Assembly: GCA_963281255.1 (NCBI GenBank)
Contig: OY725488.1
Location: 12,063,524-12,127,523 of the forward strand
Origin: Aphrocallistes beatrix
Lineage: Eukaryota > Porifera > Hexactinellida > Sceptrulophora > Aphrocallistidae
Direction of reading: 5' to 3'
Length of the DNA: 64,000 bases
Position numbers and translations under genes: made by a program. Positions 47,441 through 57,586 of this stretch are shown piece by piece. Under the pieces are notes generated by a model. It worked only from the letters and a program-made list of their open reading frames with translations, had not been told where the DNA came from and ran no database searches. How positions within the stretch are numbered: position 1 is the stretch's first letter; each line of letters opens with the position of its first letter.

Positions 47441-47745
47441 TCATTTGCTCGAGAACATTGCATTATAAGTCAGCTGTCTCTGGAATTTGTCCATCCATGA
47501 CTTAACAGCCTTGGAAGGTATGTACATCTGAGAATCAGTTGTGTGGATGTCAGAAGTTGACACCTCATACGACATCACGTGGTTAGAGAATGATTCGAGC
47601 ATATTCGTAACGAACTGAGTCTGATAGTCGACTGTGATGGGTTGAGAACTGGGATTGGGTTGTTTCTCAGAGATGAGAGAGAGAGGTTCAACTGAGATTG
47701 CAATCAGGGCTGTGCTCTCTGAGGTGTTAAGTGGCAGAGTGGCAC
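47441..47745 (-). CDS. HIKESHI: Hikeshi exon 2
   Basis: Acceptor ttttcacag. Encodes ATLPLNTSESTALIAISVEP to the stop. Confidence 0.92.
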
Positions 47746-49274
47746 CTGTGAAAAGAAACACCGTAAATCCCTGAACCAATCTAAATTGAGTCTGTATTTT
47801 TTTTAGAAAAAATGTAGAATTTCATTTTACAATTTCCACATTTCCATGGATTTAATGAAAAATCCAGTTATTTTGAACTTTAACTAGCCTCTAATCATCT
47901 CCATTATTGAAATATACTGCCTGGCCATAAGTATTCGAACAACATATTGCTTTGCGTCATAAATAGTACTAAAGTGGGTCTACCCATGGAGGCCAAATCA
48001 TTCAAACCACGACAGTTACTGATAATGTAAAATCAAATTCGAAATCTGTACACCCGAATTACTCGGTTTAGAAGCTTACCATATATTAATCCTTTCTAAA
48101 GCGGAATTCCTACCAACGTTGTCACCCTGTGCCACTCTCAACTTGCCATTACCATTACCGTAAACTGGGGCGACTTTGGCCCTAAGAGGTGACTTTGTCC
48201 CACAATAGCAATTTTAATAAAATATACTCAAACTTATGAATCAATGTAATCACATTGCTAATATGTTGAATGAAACTCTCAATGTATCCAAAGGTATTTA
48301 AACCGCAATATTTCTAAGTTTGAGTATATTTTATTTAAATTGCTATTGTGGGACAAAGTCACCTCCTAGGGCCAAAGTCGCCCCCGTTTACGGTATATAA
48401 AATAAGAGTAAGTGGATCAAGATGGCACAAACGATATAAATTTACTTCAAGTGATCATTTAACGAGTTATATTAAATTAAAATATATCAACATCTTGGAA
48501 TTTACCATTGAAATCCAGGGAAGTATGGTTGCGCCAAAGGTTAAATATCATACATGCCAACTGTCCCGTTTTTGGTGGGACGACCCTATTTTTTCACTTC
48601 TATCGAGCTAATTTTCGCGAGTGTCCCGCTGAAATTTCCCCGTTATGTCCCGCTTTTTTTATTCCATTTCTAATACTTTATATTGCGTCCCGCCATGTCC
48701 CGCGAAATTCAATGCTTCACCATAGCTCAAGTTGTCATGTATGGAATACAGTCATGTTCGCTTCGCTTAATATGAACATTCGTTTATTGTGAACAAACTC
48801 CCTGGTCCCAATTCAACAGATTCCATAGGATTTGTATTGGGTCAAGTTTGCTTAATATGAAGTCTCTCTATTATGAACATACTTTTTGCTCCCCAAGGTG
48901 TTAATAATAATAAGCGACCCTGACTGTATTCATAATAGAATTAAGAGCTAAAATGAGAACATCCGATTACCAGTGAGATTGAACGCTTCCTTGTACACAC
49001 TTCCAGGATCTGTCTTGTTGATTCTGAAGACAGCTGACGGTTTCTCATTAGAGATAAATCCCAAATACTGCCAGGGCGGTTCACTGCCATCAGGTGACGG
49101 CCACCCAAGATGAATGGAGCCACCGAATCCATCAGAGAATGGAACTGTTCCTGTCATGAAGACAGAGAGATGGTTGATAGTGCTAGCTCCTTCCACCTGG
49201 AGGAGGAAGCCGGACTCACTCAGCTGGGTGACAGCTGTGTTAGGGAGACGTCCTGATGCTAGAACACCGAACAT
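47441..49274 (-). CDS. HIKESHI: Hikeshi homologue, HSP70 nuclear import carrier (2 exons)
   Basis: Exons 49274-48971 and 47745-47441 join in phase 1 (ACT-G / GT-GCC) to a 202-residue protein; human Hikeshi has 197. The N-terminal half reads MFGVLASGRLPNTAVTQLSE, then VFMTGTVPFSDGFGGSIHLG and WQYLGFISNEKPSAVFRI. These match the family blocks MFGCLVAGRL, FMLGTIPFPEGMGGSVY and WQLLGFVTNGKPSAIFKI. The C-terminal half has ISVEPL, SFSNHVMSYEVS, MYIPSKAVKSWMDKFQRQL and the end NAMFSSK, like MFIPANVVLKWYENFQRRL..NPLFWKT. Hikeshi carries ATP-bound HSP70 into the nucleus during heat stress and binds FG nucleoporins. It lies 770 bp upstream of the importin on the same strand. The start methionine is the one that begins the MFG motif. 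Confidence 0.93.
47929..48000. repeat. Tc1-like end fragment in Hikeshi intron
   Basis: actgcctggccataagtatt and taaagtgggtct, relative of 13405-13480. Confidence 0.5.
48158..48393. mobile_element. Palindromic TA-site MITE 'CCGTAAACTGG', copy 3 (Hikeshi intron)
   Basis: 236 bp, the best-preserved copy, with perfect TA flanks (48156-48157, 48394-48395) and long complementary arms. Confidence 0.85.
48545..48720. repeat. 'Catgccaactgtcccg' dispersed repeat
   Basis: catgccaactgtcccgtttt, then tgtcccgctttttttatt. Parts recur at 49850-49925 and 56903-56945. Confidence 0.55.
48749..48926. mobile_element. Pogo-like MITE 'CAGTCAGGGTTGC', copy 2
   Basis: Ends cagtcatgttcgcttcgc and gcgaccctgactg, TA on both sides; inside the Hikeshi intron. 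Confidence 0.7.
48971..49274 (-). CDS. HIKESHI: Hikeshi exon 1
   Basis: ATG at 49274, donor actg/gtaatc. Encodes the N-terminal beta-rich domain to AFNLTG. Confidence 0.92.
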
Positions 49275-49980
49275 GTCTCTGAGTGGGTTGCTAGGGTGAA
49301 GTGGTGAATTTATATATAAGTATTTGGATGTAGTACCATAATTATATATTATGAACCAAATTGTGTTCTTTTTGGCAAAAAATCCTGAAATGTCATTATT
49401 TTGCCACACAAGATAGAAGTCAATAAAATTATTTGTCAACAAAATAATGGACATATCTAATTTACGGAATGGAACGGAACCATTCCGGGAAATCTTAGTA
49501 CTGTTGCGTGAATATCTTGAGATCGTAATATTTTGAGATCCTAGTATTAAGTAACCATGGATGATTTAGTACGTGATATCTTGAGATCGTAATATTTTGA
49601 GATATGGTAGCATTCTGAGATTTTGTTTGGCTTACTCAAATGGCCTTGTGGTTCAATTGGTCTCATTGTGGCATATGACAAAATTTGATGGCACGCGACA
49701 CAATTTAGTGGCAAGCGACACAATTTCCTATGTAAAACCCCATATGGACCATGGATCAATTATATTTTAATAATTTATGGTCCATATGGGGTTCTACATA
49801 TAAAATTGTGTCGTGTACCACTAAATTGTGTCGCGTGCCATCAAATTTTGTTGAAATTTCCCCATTATGTCCCGCTTTTTTTAATTCTGTGTATAATACT
49901 TATCTATTGTGTCCCGCCATGTCTCAACTCAGGATACATCATTTATACATTTATTATATTTTAGTTTGGTCAACCAATAT
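49275..49980. other. Hikeshi 5' flank with palindrome
   Basis: 49500-49620 has three copies of a tcttgagatcgtaatatt unit. 49677-49751 and 49777-49852 are inverted repeats (gacacaatttagtggca, catatggaccat). No gene. Confidence 0.6.
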
Positions 49981-49983
49981 CCG

Positions 49984-50976
49984 AACGGATAACTGAAGTG
50001 TTCGGATAACTGAAGTGTTCGGATAACTGAAGTTCGGATAACTGAAGTGTTCGGATAACTGAAGTTCGGATAACTGAAGTGTTCGGATAACTGAAGTGTT
50101 CGGATAACTGAAGTGTTCGGATAACTGAAGTGTTCGGATAACTGAAGTTCGGATAACTGAAGTGTTCGGATAACTGAAGTGTTCGGATAACTGAAGTGTT
50201 CGGATAACTGAAGTGTTCGGATAACTGAAGTGTTCGGATAACTGAAGTGTTCGGATAACTGAAGTGTTCGGATAACTGAAGTTCGGATAACTGAAGTGTT
50301 CGGATAACTGAAGTGTTCGGATAACTGAAGTTCGGATAACTGAAGTGTTCGGATAACTGAAGTGTTCGGATAACTGAAGTGTTCGGATAACTGAAGTGTT
50401 CGGATAACTGAAGTTCGGATAACTGAAGTGTTCGGATAACTGAAGTGTTCGGATAACTGAAGTTCGGATAACTGAAGTGTTCGGATAACTGAAGTTCGGA
50501 TAACTGAAGTGTTCGGATAACTGAAGTTCGGATAACTGAAGTGTTCGGATAACTGAAGTTCGGATAACTGAAGTGTTCGGATAACTGAAGTTCGGATAAC
50601 TGAAGTGTTCGGATAACTGAAGTTCGGATAACTGAAGTGTTCGGATAACTGAAGTTCGGATAACTGAAGTTCGGATAACTGAAGTTCGGATAACTGAAGT
50701 GTTCGGATAACTGAAGTTCGGATAACTGAAGTGTTCGGATAACTGAAGTTCGGATAACTGAAGTTCGGATAACTGAAGTGTTCGGATAACTGAAGTTCGG
50801 ATAACTGAAGTTCGGATAACTGAAGTGTTCGGATAACTGAAGTGTTCGGATAACTGAAGTTCGGATAACTGAAGTGTTCGGATAACTGAAGTTCGGATAA
50901 CTGAAGTGTTCGGATAACTGAAGTTCGGATAACTGAAGTGTTCGGATAACTGAAGTTCGGATAACTGACGTTCTAC
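49984..50976. repeat. Minisatellite with 15-bp core and optional TG spacer
   Basis: About 60 copies of ttcggataactgaag. Neighbouring units are joined either directly (15-bp step) or through an added tg (17-bp step). The cores are almost free of substitutions. The array ends in gacgttctactgta, which resembles a pogo-like transposon terminus, so the unit may derive from such an end. Confidence 0.95.
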
Positions 50977-51011
50977 TGTATGTACTTTACATTCTAAGTT
51001 ACATTATCTGT

Positions 51012-51085
51012 TCCTTGATAGTATAGTGGTATTATTTCTTGGCCTGTCACGCCGAGAGACCCGGGTTCGATTCCCGGTCAAGGAA
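51012..51085 (+). tRNA. tRNA-Asp (GTC), irregular, possibly a pseudo-tRNA
   Basis: Acceptor arms tccttga / tcaagga pair fully. Anticodon loop ctgtcac with stem ttggc/gccga, T arm cccgggttcgattcccgg. It is 74 nt, two more than the intact gene at 53766: one base extra between the D arm and anticodon stem, one in the variable region. A and B boxes are present. Confidence 0.75.
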
Positions 51086-51501
51086 TTCCTTTTTTTAGAT
51101 ATACTTTGCAATATCTAAGCTAATAACATACAATTGTTGTTTATTTGTATGTTCATAAAGGTTAAATCATGATGTAGATGTTAAAATTGAAAATTTGTTT
51201 AAAAGCTGACTTTCAGGCGGGAAATTCCCAACTTCGAATCCAAAAAACAAAATCGAACAAATTACATCAAAGTCGAGTCCGAGGGATTATTAGCCCAAAC
51301 CTGAACTGTCTGACTCAAAATTGGATACCTGGTAACTTTACTCCCATGTTAATAAAACAATCTGCAATTTTACCTACTACAATGAAGCACTTTCATTATG
51401 TTTTAGATAAAATAAAACCTTCACAATTATCTCAATTTTCAGTATTAATTTCTTTTAATTTTTCAATTTTTGGCAGAAAGCAAGATTTGAGCATTATCTC
51501 A
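51086..51501. other. Intergenic / 5' flank of the divergent receptor
   Basis: A frame open at 51178-51555 has no domain and overlaps the promoter of the next gene; I treat it as chance. Confidence 0.4.
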
Positions 51502-51509
51502 TATAAAAA
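51502..51509 (+). promoter_or_regulatory. TATA box of the divergent receptor L
   Basis: tataaaaa, 53 bp before the ATG at 51562: the same spacing as in the intron array although the surrounding sequence is different. Confidence 0.55.
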
Positions 51510-51561
51510 CCACTCTTGTCCAATAAAAAATAGTACAATTCTACAACAAGTATAATTGAAA

Positions 51562-52719
51562 ATGGCTTTCTCCAATATTTACAATGTAATACTCACCACC
51601 GAGTGCCTGATAATGCTAGCTTTGCTAATTATTGGTGCGTTTTTGTCTATCATTTGGGATATCTATTTGGTTAAAAGGATAATAGACCTATTCAGGTTGT
51701 ACCGCTATTGCGTTGAAAAGGCAGAATCCGATCCTTTTGGAAATTACATAGAAGCAGCACTCCACCACAAACTAGATATCATTAAATACTCATTTTTGAT
51801 CTCAATAAACATAATTGAATTTTTGCCCTTGATCCTCTATGCAGTTGCGTATGCATTGGCTAGCGAACCCAACTCATATGAACATATATATCTTCCTGAC
51901 AGGATCACAACTCCCAACTGCACTAGTGAGTTAACAAATTCAGGAATCTTTTATTTGAGGCTATTATACGAAAATCAAATCAATGCTATACTGCAATCCA
52001 TTGGAAAATCAGGGTTAGTGTTGTCTTTGTCATTGGTTATTTGTTTGATGAAGTTCCTTCATGAAACTTTTCACAATACCAATGCCAATCCATTTCGCTA
52101 CATTAGAAGTTTCCTGTTAGTTGCATCCCTGGTGTCAGTTGCAATGATCATTACAGGATCTGTACCACAGGTGAAGATGATTCACATCATGACTGATTCT
52201 ATAATTTATTTAGTCTATTTTATTATTTGGGTTAAACACGCAAGAATATTTCGCAGAACATTAAAGTGGCGGTCGTTAGAGCTTAGAGTGAGAGGCAATA
52301 ATGCAAGACTATTGAGAAGAGCAACCGCTAGCTACTACCAGTTTAAAGTCATCATGTGGTGTATGGGAGTGTCTTATGCTCTCATCATTCTCGCTCTATT
52401 TCTGGGAGAATATTTCTCTCTAATCGCTACAGTTATTTACTATGGTCCATGTGTGTTCAATTATCTGTATGGAACTCATTACTATGAGCCACTGCTAACC
52501 ACGCATAAACAAATTGAAATTCTCTACCTAAGTAATGGCATGGAAAATTTAGTTGGAGCTATACTCTGTTTGATAGCAGTTTTCATTCTGGTATCTCAAT
52601 ACTTTCTGAGCACACTCGTGTTTTTTGGAGGAATTCTGATTAACAAGTTGAAATATCGCTTCGATAGGGTACGTATCAGGTTCACCCCCAGTCTCACTCA
52701 ACATCTTCTCCACAAATAG
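51562..52719 (+). CDS. Divergent 7TM receptor-like protein, copy L (intact)
   Basis: Single-exon ORF of 385 residues from ATG 51562 (MAFSNIYNVILTTECLIM). Clearly the same family as D-K but far more distant. It keeps ESDPFGN, a PNCT sequon in the first outer loop, SIGKSG in helix 3, MKFLHETFHN, TGSVPQ, IWVKHARIFRRTLKWRSLEL, YGPCVFNYLYGTHYYEP and RFTPSLTQHLL. The first outer loop is longer (inserted segment around YEHIYLPDRITTP). The residues it shares with the array are good candidates for structural constraint: both putative outer cysteines and the basic inner loop. It lies outside the importin gene, on the opposite strand, and shares no flank with the array. Ligand unknown. Confidence 0.88.
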   Translation: MAFSNIYNVILTTECLIMLALLIIGAFLSIIWDIYLVKRIIDLFRLYRYCVEKAESDPFGNYIEAALHHKLDIIKYSFLISINIIEFLPLILYAVAYALASEPNSYEHIYLPDRITTPNCTSELTNSGIFYLRLLYENQINAILQSIGKSGLVLSLSLVICLMKFLHETFHNTNANPFRYIRSFLLVASLVSVAMIITGSVPQVKMIHIMTDSIIYLVYFIIWVKHARIFRRTLKWRSLELRVRGNNARLLRRATASYYQFKVIMWCMGVSYALIILALFLGEYFSLIATVIYYGPCVFNYLYGTHYYEPLLTTHKQIEILYLSNGMENLVGAILCLIAVFILVSQYFLSTLVFFGGILINKLKYRFDRVRIRFTPSLTQHLLHK

Positions 52720-53186
52720 CAGGAAACCTGAGTTAGTATTTTTTATTTGACCCAAATCTGTATGAATGATATTTCAATAATTGCTTTTGTAACAAATTCG
52801 TAAAATAGTTGTATAAAAAAGTGTTTATGTCCCAACCAATTCACTATATGATTTTTGTACAATAGTTCGCAACACTATTGGGGTGCTTTGAGTCTCTTCC
52901 CTTATAAATCGAAAAATATACAACTTATTTTTTCGAACTTAACACCGTCCCCGGCGGAATCAAACTGAAGGTGATATGGCAAAAATCATATTTGAAAAAA
53001 TGTTGTATGGAAAAATTGTGGCATTGAGTCTTTGACAAATCTGTAATACAAATTCTGAAAATAAAGTCATACGGAAAATGCCGTACCTGCAGTAAAATGA
53101 AGTAAACTATACACATACATAATTAAATTGAGCATAGAGGTAATCCTAGTTCAGAAATGTATTGAAAATGCCAGAAAAAACTATAC
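52720..53186. other. 3' flank of receptor L
   Basis: No gene or repeat recognised. Confidence 0.5.
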
Positions 53187-53568
53187 TCATAGGCGCCAAG
53201 TGTGGGTACCTGGGGGGGGGGGTCCCCCAGGTCTGGAGCCTGTAGGGAGCCGTGGAACGGCGGTGCCGGGCAGTGGAGCAAGCTGTGGTATGGCAGGACT
53301 TCACACAAACTTATAGGTTATAACTAAAACCGCAAATTATTTTAATTGAGTCTACATATATATATCCCAATTACATTTTTATTCCACTATAGTCCGAGAT
53401 TTTCTTTCCGCTAAGCACCAACAATAGCTGCATATCGATATTTGAGAATCTAAGATTAAAAAGATTTTCTGGGGGGCAAGCCCCCCAGACTCCCTCGTAC
53501 CGTCGTTCGTTTCGTTCGGTCTTGCCCCCCCCAGGTTTTATTATATTTTCAAAAATTGGTGCCTATGA
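53187..53568. mobile_element. 'TCATAGGCGCC' inverted-end element
   Basis: Ends TCATAGGCGCCAAG and ttggtgcctatga are complementary. Inside are G-rich/C-rich tracts (ctggggggcaagcccccc, tgccccccccagg). Truncated inverse copy at 44361-44476. Confidence 0.7.
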
Positions 53569-53765
53569 TGCTATAGCACATCAATGGTTCAAACAATAAA
53601 GTCATGCTATTGATTTAGTGTGTATAGAATGCTGTGATAGAAACTAATTCATAGTTCCACGATTCAGTATAGTATTAGAGGGAGGCAGTATAAATGAGTT
53701 ATGTGCATACATTAATACCTGACTTTGATTTAAAAATATTTTGTATTTGTAAATCTCTCATCTGT

Positions 53766-53837
53766 TCCTCGATAGTATAGTGGTAAGTATCTCCGCCTGT
53801 CACGTGGAAGACCCGGGTTCGATTCCCGGTCGGGGAG
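53766..53837 (+). tRNA. tRNA-Asp (GTC)
   Basis: 72 nt cloverleaf: acceptor tcctcga/tcgggga (one G-T pair) with discriminator G, D arm tagtatagtggtaagtat, anticodon loop ctgtcac (anticodon GTC), stem tccgc/gtgga, T arm ccgggttcgattcccgg. Typical eukaryotic tRNA-Asp sequence. Confidence 0.95.
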
Positions 53838-54527
53838 CTCTTTTTGTCCCGAACTGAAATATTATTTCCATATCGATTACATATATCCAATCCATTAAGA
53901 TGGTGCGTTACTAATGCTCTATATGGTATTTGAATTGTGGGGAATTTCTTGAGCTATTTTAAAGTAGCGCATGCGCTGTATTTGAACTTAGGCATTTTGA
54001 CTAATGAAGGTGAAAGAAATGAATGTGAAGGCGGAACAATCCTAGATATAAAGTTGAATTAAAGAGACTTATATTTCCTAGTTGATTTTGGCAAGACGGG
54101 TGAAAAGGCTGGTTAAATAATAGTCTGCAAATTAAAAACCCTATTCTGTTATTGAATTGCATTCATTCATCACATTTATGCCAAGCAACAATCTTACATA
54201 CGTTCCCACTAGCAATGCGCTGCATGCGCTACTCAAGTGCAGCGCATGCACTACTTGCTTTTTAAATATATGATTTCTTCGATATAAAAAGAAAAACCTA
54301 GAATTATACTTCCTTATTTCCGGTTTAAACCATTTTGTGCAGGGAAGCTAAATAATTTAGGGTCGTTACTAGAAATAGGAGACCCCAAGTTGTACTCTTA
54401 TCCGGCTCCTTTCTTGAAATAATGAATCATTCAAAATTTATCTCCACTGTCCTTGGTAACAATACATAATCGATTGAAGTTACTCACTATAATTTACAAT
54501 TTCTGATTGAACAAGTGATAAAATTGT
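53838..54527. other. 3' region of CCDC112
   Basis: Contains a pair of agcgcatgc(a/g)ct motifs (53967, 54240) and the dispersed ttatttccggtttaaacc repeat (54310-54405). No gene. Confidence 0.5.
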
Positions 54528-55988
54528 TTACAAGTTCTGTCTCCAGGAGGGAGTAGCAAGACGATGAGTCCCTAGTTTCATCACGGGTGCAGATACACTT
54601 CCATCTCTACTCGATAGCGGTCGTCCTCTCTCCTCCTCACTCGCTTTCTCCCTAGCTCTACTCCCCTCTGTCTTGCCTAAAGCTCGCTCTGTGTCTCGAT
54701 TAACTTCTATCCTGACTTTACTCTTCAATCTCTGTAGCCGTTCTTCCCTTTCTAACTCCTGTTGCACAACCCGCTGTCCTCTCTCTCTATGCCTATCCGC
54801 TATCTCTCTGTCGCGAACGAGGAACTTTACAACTTCCTGGTTCGCTGATATTCCCTTATCCCTCTCCACTTCTAGCTCAGCAGCCCGTGTCTCCTCATCC
54901 TGTCGCTGTGCCTCTCTCCGTCTTGATACATACTCTGCTACGTGTAGTTTCACTTCCTCCTTCATGCTATTCTCCCTCTCCATTTCAATTCGTCTCTTCT
55001 CCTCCTGTTCTCGGTCTTCAACCCGGCGCTTTGCCATGTCTCTCTCCTTCTCGAGCCGCCATTCCATCAGCTGGGTCTGTTTCTCCTCTCTCTCCTCTCT
55101 ACGTCTTGCCTCTTCCCTTTCCTGCTTCTCGTCCCTCTCAGGAGAATCCACTTCCAGTTGAGACTTTACATTTTGTTCTGCTTTCAACTTTGCTTTGTTT
55201 TCTCTCCACTCTTTTATCGCGTCTCTACTCTTCTGTGATAGCTCACCATACGTGATGTGCCATTGCTCGTGTTTAGCAATCGCTTCCGAAGAATGGACTG
55301 GGATAAAAGGGACTAGAAACTCTCCGATATTCTGACCATCCTTCACTCTCCCTCTGTGCTTCAGGAATGTGGCATGATCCACTTCATCCCACCCCCCTGT
55401 GTGTCCTCCCTCTTGTGAAACGAACTCTTGGAACCGCCGGATATCAACATGGACCCCTTCATTATCAGCTTGACACGGTCTCACTGTCTTCTGATCAAAG
55501 TTGGCTTGTATCTTCCAAGAGAACTTTCTCTTCTCCCAAATCTCAAGTCTCTTCTCGTGTGAGCCTATCTCTTGCCAGAGTCTCTGCTCTTCGAACTGTA
55601 GTTCGTCGAACTCGCTCCTCTGCACACTCCGAATTGCCTCAATACAGCTCTCGATCTCTTGCATCAGTGCCTTTATCCGTGAAACTGACTCTGTGGTCGG
55701 TTGAATCTCCTCAGCTCGATGCTGCAGCAGTAGTAACCGATGCTTCAACTTGTCAATGTTATCTCTGAATCTGCCTGCATCCCTGTTATACGCCTTGGAA
55801 ATGCCAGTACTGTAAGCATGTAACTGTGTGTAGACATTCCTGGAGTCACTAACGTCGCTACGTAGACGGAATATCCCCCAGACCTCTTTCTGGAGAGTTG
55901 TGAACTGGTTGGCTAGCTGGGATCTCTTCTCGGAGAAAGTTTGGAACTCTCGCCGCTTCTCACTGCTTGGGTCGCAAGACGTACTCAT
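54528..55988 (-). CDS. CCDC112: CCDC112-like coiled-coil protein
   Basis: 486-residue single-exon ORF, MSTSCDPSSEKRREFQTFSE. Residues about 75-170 form a first coiled coil. A conserved block follows at about 180-265: FQEFVSQEGGHTGGWDEVDH, then FLKHRGR, EFLVPFIPVHSSEAIAKHEQW and ..KEWRENKAK. It corresponds to the GGWDDYDHQ / FVKVRNKH / EDVQQHEKWYQKF..IQIWK region that defines CCDC112. From about 270 to 455 there is a long, highly charged Arg/Glu helix. CCDC112 is a centriolar-satellite/ciliary protein in vertebrates; the role here is inferred from that. The start is the first ATG in frame and gives no other choice. No introns, although the vertebrate gene is split; retrotransposition or intron loss is possible. 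Confidence 0.8.
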   Translation of the reverse strand: MSTSCDPSSEKRREFQTFSEKRSQLANQFTTLQKEVWGIFRLRSDVSDSRNVYTQLHAYSTGISKAYNRDAGRFRDNIDKLKHRLLLLQHRAEEIQPTTESVSRIKALMQEIESCIEAIRSVQRSEFDELQFEEQRLWQEIGSHEKRLEIWEKRKFSWKIQANFDQKTVRPCQADNEGVHVDIRRFQEFVSQEGGHTGGWDEVDHATFLKHRGRVKDGQNIGEFLVPFIPVHSSEAIAKHEQWHITYGELSQKSRDAIKEWRENKAKLKAEQNVKSQLEVDSPERDEKQEREEARRREEREEKQTQLMEWRLEKERDMAKRRVEDREQEEKRRIEMERENSMKEEVKLHVAEYVSRRREAQRQDEETRAAELEVERDKGISANQEVVKFLVRDREIADRHRERGQRVVQQELEREERLQRLKSKVRIEVNRDTERALGKTEGSRAREKASEEERGRPLSSRDGSVSAPVMKLGTHRLATPSWRQNL

Positions 55989-57535
55989 TCGATGAAGTAT
56001 TCCTGTCTGTTTTATGACCTTGGATTACTGCAGTGAGATATTGTGAAACGGATTCGTAGTACATTTACCTCATTATTAAAACAGATAGAGTCAAACCCTC
56101 GCTAATCCGAACACGCAAAATAGAATCTTATTCGCCTCTAACTAACGTTTATAATCTTATATCTTTCAATAAGATTGAGAAACCTCGTTAATCATAACAA
56201 AAGAAATTCCTTAATTCTAACAATACAAATTTATTACAGTAGTTACACCCATTGAATTAGTGGTATATTTCACTAATCCGAACGATTTTTTCGATCATTG
56301 TCGTTGATGTTTTTCGGATTAGCGAGGGTGTACTGTATTATGCAATACCATTGTTGATAGCACAAGTTTGCTCTTTCTGCAGTATAGCAGGGTGTGCCTC
56401 ATGTCTTATCCATAAACAAAAAGCACACTCTATATTTCCGCTTCTTTAAAAATGCGCGATTATATCTCCTCTCACCTGGAGGAGTATTTGGAGATAGGAG
56501 AGAGAGAATAAATTGTGGGTAAGGAGATATCCACTATCTGTGGTCAGGGCCATGAATCAAATGGAAATGGCGGGGCTGGATCAGAGTTGCACGCGGAGCG
56601 GGCCGAAATTTGTAACTGCAGCCCGCATAATATTTTTGGCCCGCTTTGTAAGTTACTAACTAACTATAAACAAAAAGTGAGTTTCAGCAAACACAAATAA
56701 GTGGAAACTAACAAAGTTCCATTTACGTAAGTATTCCTTAATTGGTACCTCGTGACAATTAAAAACATCGTCTCGGTTGTCGTCGCGGGGAGTCCTGCCA
56801 AGATTTCCGGCCCGCGGAGCCCGCAAACTATTATATTCGACCCGCACAGCCCGAGTGCGACTCTGGGCTGGATAAAGAGATAAGATCGTTGGTGGGAGTG
56901 GATGCATACTTGCCAACTGTCCCGTTTTTTCTCTATTCTATTGAGCATTTTAAGTAGGATATTCTTTCAAGCAGGTCAGGATGAACACACATCTAAACAA
57001 CTGATCAACGGTTTCGTCCGTTTTATCATAAGCGCACCTGAATGTATGTTATTTCCAATAATACAGATCAATTACCTTCTAACTTGCTTTGCGAAACAAA
57101 GAATTATTGGCATAACAATGTTACAATACACAACGGAGTCTTGCCATAATTAAACATAAATCAATCAATACTTAGGTTATGTTAGACAATGTAGAGTTCG
57201 CATATTAGCAATATTGCTTAGCAACCAATTTTCATGTCACAGGTGTAGATTTGGTACAATTATGCTCCCCTATTAGCAACCTTTTTGTCAACAAAGCTGC
57301 TAATAACCGAATTCCAATGTATAAGGTATGTTTTCCAATAACAACATCTTCAGTTGATAACTTATTCAATCTAGTATTTTGGAACTTGGGATATTATGTA
57401 AGAATTGTTACATTAGAGTCCCATACAGTATGCAAAGTGGTACTCGTGGTTGTGGAGTAATAATGTTTCCCGTACGACAACACCATCACAGCAGTACCCA
57501 ACACAAGTACCGTAACCTGTTACTCAATAATAACG
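55989..57535. other. Intergenic between CCDC112 and the transporter
   Basis: Holds the Tigger-like element at 56081-56337, an imperfect inverted GC-rich repeat at 56572-56872 (agttgcacgcggagcggg / agcccgagtgcgactctggg) and a catacttgccaactgtcccg fragment at 56906. No gene seen. Confidence 0.55.
56081..56337. mobile_element. Tigger/pogo-like MITE
   Basis: Inverted ends around accctcgctaatccgaa and ttcggattagcgagggt, outer acagatagag / tgtactgta. About 257 bp, no ORF. Confidence 0.75.
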
Positions 57536-57543
57536 TATAAAAG
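57536..57543 (+). promoter_or_regulatory. TATA box of the SLC37-like gene
   Basis: tataaaag, 43 bp before the ATG at 57587. Confidence 0.55.
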
Positions 57544-57586
57544 ATACGAATACGAACGGTTAAAATAATACAAGTACATTTCAGAA

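Noticed and set aside
49984-50976. Possible CRISPR-like array because of regular repeats
   Set aside because: There are no unique spacers; unit steps are 15 or 17 bp of the same sequence, and the context is animal nuclear DNA.
51178-51555. 125-codon ORF just upstream of receptor L
   Set aside because: Overlaps the TATA box and leader of L; no domain; ends directly before the L start region.
54673-55255. Plus-strand Ser/Leu-rich ORFs of 122-162 codons
   Set aside because: Complement of the Arg/Glu-rich coiled coil of CCDC112; composition explains the openness.
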